A stretch of 64,000 bases of DNA from Paraglaciecola psychrophila 170 (GCF_000347635.1 NC_020514.1:2418001-2482000), one strand, 5' to 3'; counted from the first letter of the stretch, positions 46,362 through 56,296 are shown. Made by a program: numbers and translations. The notes: a model not told the origin generated them from the sequence alone.

Positions 46362-48359
46362 ATGTTTGAAACTAAATTAACGAACTGGAAGCAGGCTGTT
46401 CTGTTTGTTTTTACCTGTGCTGTAACTATTGGGTGTTCACCTGTGTCCAAAGAAAAAGTATCCACAATTTCCAGCCATACGCAGCATGATAGTATGAAGG
46501 TTGAACATTTATTGCCTACAAAACCACAAGGTAAACCTGTCGTTTACCAGGCCTTTACTCGGCTTTTTGGAAATACCAATACGACTAATAAGCCTTGGGG
46601 CACTATTGATGATAATGGTGTAGGTAAGTTTAGTGACTTTACTGATACTGCATTGCAAGGCATTAAAGAACTTGGCACCACTCATATTTGGTATACAGGT
46701 GTGCCACATCATGACGTGACCACCGATTATTCGGCTTATGGTATTACCAATGATGATCCTGATGTAGTCAAAGGTCGTGCTGGCTCACCCTACGCAGTAA
46801 AAGACTACTATTCGGTTAACCCCGACCTGGCAGACGACCCCGCAAAGCGTTTACAAGAATTTACAGCATTGATTGCTAGAACCCATAAAAATGGCATGCA
46901 GGTTATCATTGATATCGTGCCTAACCATGTGGCGCGTAATTACCACTCTTTGGCTAAACCCGAGGGCATCAGTGATTTTGGTGAACAAGACGATACAACG
47001 GTTGAATACGACAGAGATAATAATTTTTATTACGTCGTCGGATCAGATTTTCAAGTGCCTTTACCTCTAGATGGATATCAACCTTTGGGTGGTGAAGCGT
47101 ATTATTTGTCAGATGCACAGTTTGCTGAGTCACCGGCCAAATGGACCGGCAATGGTTCCCGTCAAGCCCAGCCTGATTTCTACGATTGGTACGAAACAGT
47201 TAAAGTAAATTATGGCGTTAAGCCTGATGGTAGTTACGATTTCGTGCGTTTACCCGAGCAATATCTGCATCACAGTATTCAACAACATGCAGCGTTTTGG
47301 TCAGATAAAACAGTACCAGACTCTTGGGTTAAATTCCGTGATATCGCGCTGTACTGGTTAGACAAAGGGGTTGATGGATTTCGCTATGATATGGCAGAAA
47401 TGGTACCAGTAGAATTTTGGAGTTATCTCAATTCCTCTATCAAACTCAAAAACCCACAGGCATTTTTATTAGCTGAGGTGTACAACCCTGATATGTACCG
47501 TCGCTATATCCAAATGGGTAAAATGGATTATTTATATGACAAAGTAGAATTCTACGACACCTTAAAAGTCATTATGCAAGGTAACGGTAAAGGTAAAACC
47601 CTGCATCAAATTCAAGCTAATCATCAAGATATTGAGCAGCATATGTTGCACTTTTTAGAAAACCACGACGAACAACGTATTGCCAGTGACGACTTTGCTG
47701 GCAAGGTTGGCGGGGCACAAATGGGTAAACCTGCATTAGTGGTGTCTGCATTGATTAGTCGATCGCCTACTTTGCTGTATTTCGGCCAAGAAGTAGGGGA
47801 AGACGGCAGCGAAGACTTAGGTTTTGGTAACCCATCTCGCACCAGTATTTTTGATTATGGTGGCGTACCAGCGCACCAACGTTGGATGAATAACGGTAAG
47901 TTTGATGGCGGCCAGTTAAGTGCTTCTGAAACAGCGTTACGTAGTTTTTATATTGATGTGATGAAAATATCTGCTTTTCATCCGGCAATGCTAGGCGATT
48001 ATATGCCTCTAAATTTCAAAGCCGACCAAATTTCAGATCCACAAACAGGTGAGGTTATAAAATCTGTGATTAGAAGTGAGATTGAAATTGAAACTGAAAG
48101 CGCAGACAAGTTAGTGGCGTTTGTTCGTTATACAGACAATCAGCGAGTCTTAGTCGTCAGCCATTTTGATCAGTTACGGGCCATCAATTTAGCGGTTGTA
48201 TTAACTGCAGTTCAACTAGAGACATTAAAACTAACATCAGGAGGGTATTTAGGCGTGGATTTATTAACGGGAACCGAGCACAGCTTGATAGTTGAAGAAG
48301 CATTAGGCGTAATGGAATTAAGTTTAGAGCCGATGCAATCGGTGGTGATCCAGTTATGA
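46362..48359 (+). CDS. GH13-family alpha-glucan hydrolase, lipoprotein
   Basis: A 665-residue alpha-amylase-family enzyme. A signal peptide ends in the lipobox TIGC (Cys25), so it is anchored to a membrane facing outward. The (beta/alpha)8 signature residues are Asp343 (GVDGFRYDMAE, nucleophile), Glu372 (LLAEVYNP, acid/base) and Asp436 (ENHDEQR), with IIDIVPNHV the first conserved region. It is the first gene of a three-gene set with an esterase (4-base overlap) and a GH31 glucosidase, and should produce maltodextrins from starch-like glucans outside the cell or in the periplasm. AAAGG lies before ATG 46362. Confidence 0.92.
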   Translation: MFETKLTNWKQAVLFVFTCAVTIGCSPVSKEKVSTISSHTQHDSMKVEHLLPTKPQGKPVVYQAFTRLFGNTNTTNKPWGTIDDNGVGKFSDFTDTALQGIKELGTTHIWYTGVPHHDVTTDYSAYGITNDDPDVVKGRAGSPYAVKDYYSVNPDLADDPAKRLQEFTALIARTHKNGMQVIIDIVPNHVARNYHSLAKPEGISDFGEQDDTTVEYDRDNNFYYVVGSDFQVPLPLDGYQPLGGEAYYLSDAQFAESPAKWTGNGSRQAQPDFYDWYETVKVNYGVKPDGSYDFVRLPEQYLHHSIQQHAAFWSDKTVPDSWVKFRDIALYWLDKGVDGFRYDMAEMVPVEFWSYLNSSIKLKNPQAFLLAEVYNPDMYRRYIQMGKMDYLYDKVEFYDTLKVIMQGNGKGKTLHQIQANHQDIEQHMLHFLENHDEQRIASDDFAGKVGGAQMGKPALVVSALISRSPTLLYFGQEVGEDGSEDLGFGNPSRTSIFDYGGVPAHQRWMNNGKFDGGQLSASETALRSFYIDVMKISAFHPAMLGDYMPLNFKADQISDPQTGEVIKSVIRSEIEIETESADKLVAFVRYTDNQRVLVVSHFDQLRAINLAVVLTAVQLETLKLTSGGYLGVDLLTGTEHSLIVEEALGVMELSLEPMQSVVIQL

Positions 48360-49207
48360 GCAATAGGCTAATAATACGAAGCGTATTCGTAATATTTTTG
48401 TTGTGTCTATTTGCTTGTAGTGAGCCGATAAAAACCTCCACCGCGACCGACAATGTGCTGGTGTTGCCTTACCAATTCTTGATGCCTGAATTAGACCGAC
48501 AGCGCAGCATTCGGTTGTATTTGCCTCCCAGTTATCAAACATCAGCTAAGCGTTACCCAGTTATCTATATGCACGACGGTCAAAATTTATTTGATGACAT
48601 GACGGCATTTTCAGGTGAATGGCAAGTTGACGAATCACTTAACCAACTCGCTGAAAAACACGGCTTAGAAGTGATTGTTGTAGGTATTGATAATGGTGGG
48701 GATTTTCGAATGAATGAGCTGTCACCATGGGAAAATAAACGCTTTGGTGAAGCTCAAGGTAAACAGTATATGGACTTCATTGTAGACATCGTTAAGCCTT
48801 ATATCGATACCAATTTTCGCACCCAATCAGACCGTTTACACACTGCGATTATGGGAAGCTCTATGGGAGGATTGATTTCCCACTATGGGGTGCATGCTTA
48901 TCCTGATGTGTTCAGCAAAGCGGGGGTATTTTCGCCTGCTTACTGGTATTCGCAAGATGTATTTTCTTTTACACAATTTAAAAAAGCCCCATTGGATGCG
49001 CGTTTATACGTGATGTATGGCGACAAAGAAGGGGATGGCATGATTGCTGACACTAATCAAATGCAGCGACAACTCAGACAACAAGGTCATCCTAAGCAAA
49101 ATACCTTGTTTAAACGTGTGCCTAATGGTGAACACAACGAGCAACTATGGCGCACAGAATTTACCGAAGCGGTTCAATGGTTATTTCAACAAGAGCCCGC
49201 GTTTTAA
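48356..49207 (+). CDS. Alpha/beta-fold esterase, lipoprotein
   Basis: A 283-residue esterase-D-type (PF00756) protein. The lipobox is LFAC (Cys21). The nucleophile elbow is GSSMGG with Ser169, preceded by YPVIYMHDGQNLFDD, and the late GEHNEQLW contains the likely catalytic His. Its ATG overlaps the GH13 stop (ATGA), so they are translated as a coupled pair. Esterases of this type in glycan clusters may remove acetyl or other groups from sugars; the substrate here is inferred. Confidence 0.85.
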   Translation: MSNRLIIRSVFVIFLLCLFACSEPIKTSTATDNVLVLPYQFLMPELDRQRSIRLYLPPSYQTSAKRYPVIYMHDGQNLFDDMTAFSGEWQVDESLNQLAEKHGLEVIVVGIDNGGDFRMNELSPWENKRFGEAQGKQYMDFIVDIVKPYIDTNFRTQSDRLHTAIMGSSMGGLISHYGVHAYPDVFSKAGVFSPAYWYSQDVFSFTQFKKAPLDARLYVMYGDKEGDGMIADTNQMQRQLRQQGHPKQNTLFKRVPNGEHNEQLWRTEFTEAVQWLFQQEPAF

Positions 49208-49250
49208 ATGCATTTGGCACTTATCCACTTTTACCTAGAAGATAATTAAT

Positions 49251-51758
49251 ATGTTTTTCAGTAAATATACGATTTTTAGCGCTTTTTCACATCAAACACC
49301 TATCTCATTTAAAGCACATACATCACTTAAAATACTCACACCAGCTAAGCCAATTAGCCTGTTTGTTTTGGTTCTTCTTAGTTCATTAGTACAAGCTGCA
49401 GAGTATCAAAGTCATAGAGTTGAAGGTAATAAACTGATGGTTTTAAGCGATGTAGGAGATGTGTCGATCACAGCGTATTCTGGCAGCGCCTTTGAAGTGT
49501 TTTATCAACCCCAAAATACCAAACAATTACCTTCTTTTGCACTTGTCGATAATCAATACGCAGTCGAATTAAATGTCAAAAACACCCCCCGTACATTAGA
49601 AGTCAGTACAGAAAATCTTAAAGCAATAATCAATAAGTCACCTCTGAAAATAAGCTATTACCAAGGTGAAAAACTGCTTGTCGAGGAAGAAGTAGGTTTG
49701 TTTTTACAAGATACGCTAAGAGGTTTTCGCTTTAAGCTGCAGCAGAATGAAAAGTTAATTGGCGGTGGTCAAAGAGTACTTGGTATGGATAGGCGAGGGC
49801 ATCGATTCCCGTTATATAACAAGGCTGATTACGGTTACACCACTCAATCCAACCAGATGTACTTCGGTTTGTCTGCCGTCATGTCAAATCGTCAGTACGC
49901 ATTGATTTTTGATAATTCAGCTAGTGGTTATATGGATTTAGGCTATACCGTATCAGATATCATGCAATTTGAGGCTGTGGGGGGACGAACTGCTTATGTG
50001 GTAATCGCAGGTGCTGATTACCCAAATATAATCCACAACTTTGTGGAAATAACAGGTAAACAACCATTACCACCTCGATGGGCGCTAGGTAATTTTGCTT
50101 CACGGTTTGGTTACAAAACAGAACAGCAAACACGGGAAACCGTCGAGGCATTTATTGATCAGGACTTCCCACTCGATGCTGTGGTATTAGATTTATATTG
50201 GTTTGGTAATGACATCAAAGGATTTATGGGAAACTTAGACTGGGATAAAAAGACCTTTCCTACTCCGCAAAAGATGATGGCTGACTTTAAAGCCAAAGGT
50301 GTTAAAACGGTATTGATCACTGAGCCTTTTATTTTGTCCAGCTCCGATAAGTGGCAAGAAGCCGTCGATAATCACGTGTTAGCCAAAAATCATGCAGGTG
50401 AGCCAAGACGTTTCGATTTCTATTTTGGTAATACAGGGCTTATCGATGTATTTGATAATAAAGCCAGCGACTGGTTTAACGATATATACAGCGACTTATT
50501 CAAACAAGGTGCGGCTGGCTGGTGGGGCGACTTAGGAGAGCCAGAAGTGCATCCCGCTGACAGTATTCATAATTTCGAAGGCTTACAAGTGACAGGTGAC
50601 GAAATTCATAATGCCTACGGGCATATGTGGGCAAAACGTGTATACGAAAATCAACGTGATATTGCTCCCAAGCAACGTCCATTTATCATGATGCGCTCAG
50701 GTTTTGTGGGGTCCCAGCGTTATGGAATGATCCCATGGACAGGTGATGTCAGTCGCTCTTGGAGTGGTTTAAAGCCACAGGTTGAGCTGTCATTACAAAT
50801 GGGCTTGTTAGGATTAGGCTATACCCATTCAGATTTGGGTGGATTCGCTGGTGGCGACGTGTTTGATCAAGAATTGTATATTCGCTGGTTACAATACGGC
50901 GTTTTTCAGCCGGTATTCAGGCCCCACGCCCAAGATAATATTGCTCCAGAGCCTATTTTCCATGATAAGCAGACTAAAGATATTTTGCGCGAATACGTAA
51001 AGTTACGTTATGCCATGCTGCCATATAATTATTCATTAGCTTACGAAAATAGCCTCACGGGTATGCCACTCATGCGGCCTGTTTTTTTTGAAGACCCAGC
51101 AAACGATGACTTAATTGATATCAAAGACAGCTATTTTTGGGGAGATGCGTTCTTAGTAAAACCCATTACCGAACCCAACCTCACAGACATATCGATAGAT
51201 TTACCTCAGGGAGTGTGGTTCGACTATTGGACTGATAAGCGCTACCAAGGTAATCAAACTATTCAGCTTGCGACTCAGCTCGACAGATTACCGGTGATGG
51301 TGCGTGGTGGTTCGTTTATCCCAATGGTTGAACCGGTGCAATCTACAGATGATTATAATACGCAAACGTTGCAGTTACATTATTACGCTGACCCGTCGAT
51401 TAAGTCCTCATCAGGTACTATGTATGATGATGATGGGGTTGACCCCGACGCTATAAAAAACGATGCATTTGAAACGTTGCTTTTCAAGGCACAACAACAA
51501 GAAAATCAACTAAATATTGGCCTTAGGCGTCAAGGTCAATATCAAACAATGCCAAAAAGCAGGGAGTTAACCTTGTTGCTTCACAACTGGCCTAAGACAG
51601 CTAAAGTCATTTTAATCAATCGAAAACCTATTAATGTCTTGAATGATAAACAAACATTTGTAGATGCCATCCAAGCTGGGTACTGGGATGAAAAGAGTCG
51701 GGTTTTACAGATCAAATTTAATTGGACTGAAGCAGACTTAGAACTGGAAATAAAATAG
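49251..51758 (+). CDS. GH31-family alpha-glucosidase
   Basis: An 835-residue exported GH31 enzyme. A signal peptide (SLFVLVLLSSLVQA) ends near residue 49. The N-terminal beta domain runs to about 270, followed by the catalytic barrel. The nucleophile is Asp427 in WWGDLGEPE and the acid/base is Asp499 in WTGDVSRSW, as in the family. C-terminal domains carry the YDDDG of GH31 proteins. It should release glucose from the non-reducing ends of maltodextrins, finishing what the GH13 enzyme starts. It follows the esterase gene by 43 bases, same strand. Confidence 0.92.
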   Translation: MFFSKYTIFSAFSHQTPISFKAHTSLKILTPAKPISLFVLVLLSSLVQAAEYQSHRVEGNKLMVLSDVGDVSITAYSGSAFEVFYQPQNTKQLPSFALVDNQYAVELNVKNTPRTLEVSTENLKAIINKSPLKISYYQGEKLLVEEEVGLFLQDTLRGFRFKLQQNEKLIGGGQRVLGMDRRGHRFPLYNKADYGYTTQSNQMYFGLSAVMSNRQYALIFDNSASGYMDLGYTVSDIMQFEAVGGRTAYVVIAGADYPNIIHNFVEITGKQPLPPRWALGNFASRFGYKTEQQTRETVEAFIDQDFPLDAVVLDLYWFGNDIKGFMGNLDWDKKTFPTPQKMMADFKAKGVKTVLITEPFILSSSDKWQEAVDNHVLAKNHAGEPRRFDFYFGNTGLIDVFDNKASDWFNDIYSDLFKQGAAGWWGDLGEPEVHPADSIHNFEGLQVTGDEIHNAYGHMWAKRVYENQRDIAPKQRPFIMMRSGFVGSQRYGMIPWTGDVSRSWSGLKPQVELSLQMGLLGLGYTHSDLGGFAGGDVFDQELYIRWLQYGVFQPVFRPHAQDNIAPEPIFHDKQTKDILREYVKLRYAMLPYNYSLAYENSLTGMPLMRPVFFEDPANDDLIDIKDSYFWGDAFLVKPITEPNLTDISIDLPQGVWFDYWTDKRYQGNQTIQLATQLDRLPVMVRGGSFIPMVEPVQSTDDYNTQTLQLHYYADPSIKSSSGTMYDDDGVDPDAIKNDAFETLLFKAQQQENQLNIGLRRQGQYQTMPKSRELTLLLHNWPKTAKVILINRKPINVLNDKQTFVDAIQAGYWDEKSRVLQIKFNWTEADLELEIK

Positions 51759-51806
51759 GCAAATTTCACCTTTAACTAACGTGAGAGCGCTTATTTTGAA
51801 TGTTAT

Positions 51807-51846
51807 ATAGATAAATAGATAAATAGATAGATAGATAAATAGATAA
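51807..51846. repeat. AGATAAAT-type tetranucleotide repeat
   Basis: Forty bases of AGAT/AAAT units (TAGATAAATAGATAAATAGA and on) lie just after the GH31 gene. Such tracts are prone to slipped-strand change. They lie outside any gene. Confidence 0.85.
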
Positions 51847-51947
51847 AACAATTTTAAGAGCCCACGTTTAAATGTGGTTTACAGGGGGTTCTTGGTAGAT
51901 GAAAACTCAAATAAAGGGCAAAATTTTATCTGTTTTAAAGATACTAC

Positions 51948-52487
51948 TTAAACAGATAAATTGCTTAAAGCCTGCATTAATTGTTGTTTGATTTTCTGAC
52001 CTTCATCTGTGTCTAGATAAGCTTTGGCACTATTGATCACTTGCATGATCATTTCTGGCTTTAAACCCAATGCTTCAAACTGTTTTTTCAGCTCGTTTAC
52101 TGCTTTTAAGGAATCATTATAGTTGGCTGCTTTGTCCATTAATTCCGCTAACCCACCTTCAGAAGTTATTTTTCTGATATTTGGCACTGCACCCATTAAT
52201 GAATCAAGGCCTGGAAGTGAGTTACTTAAACCGCTAAATTGTTCAGCAGAAATGTTTTCTTTGGCATAATTAAAGATAGAAGCTAAGCTGCCTTCAGCTT
52301 GAGATTTATCGATGCCTACAGATTCGCTGACTGAACTAATCATGTCGGTTACATTGGGCATAGCTGCAGTTTCTGTTTTTGCTTCCATGCCAAACATACT
52401 TTTAATAGAATCGAGCCAACCTTCGGCGTGGCTTTGTGGTGAAAAGGCAAGAGCAGATACAACAATGAGTAAATAAGAGGCTTTCAT
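51948..52487 (-). CDS. DUF2780 exported protein
   Basis: A 179-residue protein with a signal peptide (SYLLIVVSALAFSPQSHAEG, cut after HA). The mature part matches DUF2780 in size and pattern: Ser/Ala-rich helices with SLASIFNYAKENIS, LSNSLPGLDSLMGAVPNI, and a helical C-terminus (LDTDEGQKIKQQLMQAL). The family is typical of Vibrio and Alteromonadales; its role is unknown. ATG 52487 is taken as start rather than TTG 52499. Confidence 0.75.
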   Translation of the reverse strand: MKASYLLIVVSALAFSPQSHAEGWLDSIKSMFGMEAKTETAAMPNVTDMISSVSESVGIDKSQAEGSLASIFNYAKENISAEQFSGLSNSLPGLDSLMGAVPNIRKITSEGGLAELMDKAANYNDSLKAVNELKKQFEALGLKPEMIMQVINSAKAYLDTDEGQKIKQQLMQALSNLSV

Positions 52488-52594
52488 AAATAATTTCAAC
52501 CTATTAAGTGAAGAACTACAGTAATAATAAACCCAAATCCGAGATCACGTTAATCGATTTTAAAACCAAGCCAGTACCCTAGGATTGCTATTGG

Positions 52595-53029
52595 TTAAAT
52601 TATCACCACATTATCGCCGACCTTTATCCTTCCATCTGAAATGACGCGACAGCAAACACCGCCGCGCCAATCAGGAGTCAGGGCGTGGGTTAGGCCTTGA
52701 TGTTGGGCGTCCATTTTTGGGCAAGGGTCGGTTTCCCCGGTAATATATAAAATACATTGTCCAATCTTAATTTGCTGACCGATCATCGTTGCATCAAAAC
52801 TAACGCCGTCTACTAATAAATTAGCTCGCCTGATTGTCCATGGAAGTATTGTTCCCAATTCATCACAAGCAAGTTGCCATTGTTCAATACTCATTACTGT
52901 CACCTGACGTTTGCCCGGTTTACCTCTAAAGTCCCCATCTACGCCGGCTACTTTGCTTACCATGGTGTCTACTTTATTTTGCATTGCAGCTCTAGATTTA
53001 GGGCGAAATGCGATATCCAATAACTGCAT
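52595..53029 (-). CDS. MOSC-domain protein
   Basis: A 144-residue MOSC domain protein, the fold of molybdenum-cofactor sulfurase C-termini and of YiiM. GVDGDFRGKPGKRQVTVMS is the N-terminal signature, GETDPCPKMDAQHQGL carries the conserved Cys, and DWRGGVCCRVISDG follows. These proteins handle molybdenum cofactor or sulfur transfer. It starts 12 bases after the MATE stop, so they share a transcript. AGAGGAAA lies before ATG 53029. Confidence 0.85.
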   Translation of the reverse strand: MQLLDIAFRPKSRAAMQNKVDTMVSKVAGVDGDFRGKPGKRQVTVMSIEQWQLACDELGTILPWTIRRANLLVDGVSFDATMIGQQIKIGQCILYITGETDPCPKMDAQHQGLTHALTPDWRGGVCCRVISDGRIKVGDNVVII

Positions 53030-53041
53030 ATGATTTCCTCT

Positions 53042-54396
53042 TTAAGCGTTAGCTGGTTGAATATGTATTTTTTGAATGTATTTTAGTCGAAGCCCTAAAG
53101 TGACGGCCGCAGTACTTAAACCACATATAAAACCTATCCAAAAACCTGCAGCAGCCATTTGTGGCACTATCCAATCTGTTAACCCCAACACACAGCCTAT
53201 TGTCATGCCGACTACCCAATAAGAAAAAAACTTAAATAGAACATAGCGGTAGTGTCTTTATAACCGCGCAGCGCAGTCCCTGATATAACCTGGATTGCGT
53301 CTGAAAATTGAAACATCGCGGCCAATAGTAAAAGGCCTGATGCCAACTCAATTACAGGTGGGTCAATACTGTATAACTTAGCGATAAACTCTCGGCCTAT
53401 AACGGTTAAGCAGGCGGTGAAAATTGCAATGCTGATCCCTAAAAAGAATGCACATTTTGTGGCGATTTTTGCTTGTGCAGGGTTTTGTTCACCTAGTAAG
53501 TGCCCGATGCGAATACTGGTTGCCATACCAATGCTCAGTGGGATCATAAACATCAATGCAGAAAAGTTTAATGCCACTTGATGAGATGCCACCGCAATTG
53601 CACCAAAAGGCGCAAGTAATATGGCCACCGCTGCAAACAGTGTGACTTCAAATAGTATGGTCATGGCAATGGGCAAACCTAACTTCATACATTCCATCAT
53701 GTCTTGATAATGTGGCTGATATAGCTTGGTATATAAGTCATATCTAGCCAGTTTTTTGGACTTGAGTGTATATAGCAAAGTAGCGATAAACATGGCCACA
53801 AATACTAACGCTGTTGCCACACCACATCCGGCACCTCCCATTTCTGGTAGGCCAAACTTTCCATAAATCAACACGTAGTTTGCCGGAATATTGACCAATA
53901 AACCGATACCCATAATCAGCATGCTAGGCTTAGTAATCGATAATCCTTCGCAATAGTTTCTGAGTACTTGATACAAGGCAAAGGCAGGCATCGAGTACAA
54001 GATATAGTGAATGTAGTCGATGGTAATACGCCGTAAATCCTCTTCCATTTGGATATATTGCATTAGAGGTTCAAATACAAATCCAAATAACACCGCCAAT
54101 ATAGAAAAAGCCAAAGCTAGCCACACCATTTGCTGGGTATAATTAGCCACTTTATCAATCTGTTTTGAGCCATTAAAGCGAGAAATTATAGCGGGTAGCG
54201 CTAGAGTAATCCCTTGAAGAAATACTATAATTGGTAGGGTAAAACCAAATCCAATTGCTACAGCTGCCATATCGGTAGCCGAATAACGACCCGCCATAAT
54301 AGTATCCGACACCCCCATCAAAGTTTGGGTGATTTGTGCAACCAATAAAGGCCACGCCAGATGACAAATTGTTTTTAACTCTTTCTTAAACGCCAC
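53042..54396 (-). pseudogene. MATE-family multidrug/Na+ efflux transporter, one frameshift
   Basis: About 450 residues, 12 membrane segments. The start (GTG 54396) gives AFKKELKTICHLAWPLLVAQ, then TQTLMGVSDTIMAGRYS, the MATE helix 1-2 signature, and AVASHQVALNFSALMFMIPL, the helix 7-8 counterpart. The frame ends at 53212 after YLSFFLIG; with eight T bases instead of seven it continues SYWVVGMTIGCVLG to TAA 53042-53044, restoring the last helices. MATE pumps export cationic drugs with Na+ or H+. The lesion may be a sequence error. Confidence 0.85.
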
Positions 54397-54420
54397 AAAT
54401 CTTGCTTCTTATTGTTATTG

Positions 54421-54460
54421 AAAACTAAAACTAAAACTAAAACTAAAACTAAAACTAAAA
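54421..54460. repeat. AAAACT hexanucleotide repeat
   Basis: Six and two-thirds copies of AAAACT, just upstream of the MATE gene start and thus in or near its promoter. Hexanucleotide slippage could alter expression or just be neutral. Confidence 0.9.
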
Positions 54461-54469
54461 GATTACTCA

Positions 54470-54945
54470 CCACTGAGGTAAAGGAGCGCTATCGCTACAC
54501 AGAGGAAAGATTAAAGGAAAATAAAAGCATTCTTTATTTATTTGTCTTTCATCCGTTGTACTCGTTATTTTCTGCGGTGAAATACCTTTTAATTCATCAC
54601 TGATGTTTTTTAAAAGACTGAATGTTCACAACTTCACCCTGAACAATCATTCTTAATGCTCTCTGCTCTCTGTGTAGCGCAAGCGCTCTTCTTCCTCGGT
54701 GGTGCAAAAATTCTTTTATTAAGCCGTTATACCTTAGCACTAATCGCTCAGTAACCAGCTCAAACCGCTGGATATTAAACGCTTTACCTTGAAAAATTAT
54801 CCTTAATTTTTATGTTCTCTGTGTAGCGTAAGCGCTCTTCTTCCTCGGTGGTATAAAAGATTCTTTTATTAAGCTGATATCTCTTAGCACTAATCGCTCA
54901 GTAGCCTACTCAAAAAGGTTGGATGTTAACCGCTTCACCTTGCTG
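54470..54945. repeat. Decayed tandem copies of the moeA 3' end with a shared 35-base core
   Basis: A core starting CTCTGTGTAGCGCAAGCGCT occurs at 54668-54702 and 54817-54851 (149 bases apart), and an inverted copy lies at 54470-54504. Each direct unit includes, on the minus strand, the last codons of moeA: the true end reads QGEAVNIQPF, the middle copy FQGKAFNIQRF (about 54772-54795) and the outer copy VQGEVVNIQSF then stop (about 54619-54652). So the gene tail and the DNA beyond it have been duplicated twice and have drifted. Confidence 0.75.
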
Positions 54946-56154
54946 TACATCTTCTGCGTCTTGCTCCAATACCATATAACAATTGGCATTGGCGATAGAG
55001 CTCATGATACCTGAACCTTGTTTACCGTTGGGTTTAACCCAAAGCTCACCCTGTTCGTCACGGTAGAATATGCCCCTTTGATAGTCTGCTCGTCCCGGTC
55101 GTTTCTTAATAAGACAGGCTGCTTTGGCAACAAAGTGCGGAGTAGGGAGATATGTTTGACCACTTAATTTTTTTAATACCGGTGTTACCAGCTGCTCAAA
55201 TGTCACATAAGACGAAACAGGGTTACCGGGTAATCCGCAAAACCAAGCGTTACCCATTTGTCCATTTAGTTGGCCTCTTAAATGGCCAAAGGCAAAAGGT
55301 TTGCCAGGTTTAATCGCCACTTTCCAAAAATTGATAGTGCCTAGTTCATCTAATATCTCTTTTACGTAATCGGCATCACCTACCGATACGCCTCCACAAG
55401 ACAACACCAAATCACAATGGCTACCCGCTTGCTCAAAAACTGCTTTGAGATCATCTTTATCATCTTTGACAATGCCAAAATCAAACAAAGTAACCGGAAA
55501 CGTTTTGAGTAATGCAGTAAGTGCATAACGATTACTTTCGTAGATTGCACCATCACTAAGAGGTTCACCAGGAGGCGTTAACTCGTCACCGGTGGCAATT
55601 AGGCCTACCTTAATATTACGAATGACCGATATCTCAGCAATACCCACTGAAGCAATTAATGCTAGAAAGGCTGGAGTCAGTTTAGTCCCTTTCGTCACCA
55701 CAACGCTGCCTTGCTGAATATCTTCGCCCGCTTTTCGAACGCTGTTACCCGATTCAGGTATCTGTCTAAAAATAACTAAGCCATCTTCAGTATCCGTGTT
55801 TTCTTGCATCACCACAGAGTCAGCCCCTAATGGGATAACAGCACCGGTCATGATCCTAATGCATTGCCCTGGCAACAGCATTTCTTTAAATGGTTTACCA
55901 GCTAAAGCGGTGCCTACTAATTGCAGTTGCTTGCTTTGAGTAAGATCTTCACAGCGCATGGCATAACCGTCCATAGCTGAATTATCATTCGGTGGCACAT
56001 TAATATTGGATACAACATCCTCGGCTAACACTCTGGCAAGTGCGTCCTCTAGTTCTATTTGTTCACTTTCTAAAACGGGAGTAACTTGTTTTAGCATATT
56101 GGAAATAGCGGATTGTATGGGTAAAAGTCCGGGGCTATCGCAGGTTTCGATCAT
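54910..56154 (-). CDS. moeA: Molybdopterin molybdotransferase MoeA
   Basis: A 414-residue MoeA, which inserts molybdate into adenylylated molybdopterin at the end of cofactor synthesis. Motifs: PPNDNSAMDGYAMR, RIMTGAVIPLGADSVVMQE, KVGLIATGDELTPPGE, LSCGGVSVGDADYVKE and WFCGLPGNPVSSYVTF, all in family order. Domain lengths are normal. NasA, which needs the cofactor, is encoded 4 kb away. The 3' end lies in a repeat zone (54470-54945). Confidence 0.95.
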   Translation of the reverse strand: MIETCDSPGLLPIQSAISNMLKQVTPVLESEQIELEDALARVLAEDVVSNINVPPNDNSAMDGYAMRCEDLTQSKQLQLVGTALAGKPFKEMLLPGQCIRIMTGAVIPLGADSVVMQENTDTEDGLVIFRQIPESGNSVRKAGEDIQQGSVVVTKGTKLTPAFLALIASVGIAEISVIRNIKVGLIATGDELTPPGEPLSDGAIYESNRYALTALLKTFPVTLFDFGIVKDDKDDLKAVFEQAGSHCDLVLSCGGVSVGDADYVKEILDELGTINFWKVAIKPGKPFAFGHLRGQLNGQMGNAWFCGLPGNPVSSYVTFEQLVTPVLKKLSGQTYLPTPHFVAKAACLIKKRPGRADYQRGIFYRDEQGELWVKPNGKQGSGIMSSIANANCYMVLEQDAEDVQQGEAVNIQPF

Positions 56155-56296
56155 AAGTTTAATTTTTGTCAGTATTTACAAATCAATGAATGATTATCGC
56201 AAAAAAAACGATAAACAACGATGATAAAACCATAAAGAGAGTATGAATTTCAAAAGACAGGGCGTTTATGCCTGTCTTCTGATTATTAATTATCAG

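Noticed and set aside
54412..54603. 63-residue frame reading KTKTKTKTK then RYRYTEERLKEN
   Set aside because: It is made of the AAAACT tract and the inverted copy of the repeat core, not a gene.
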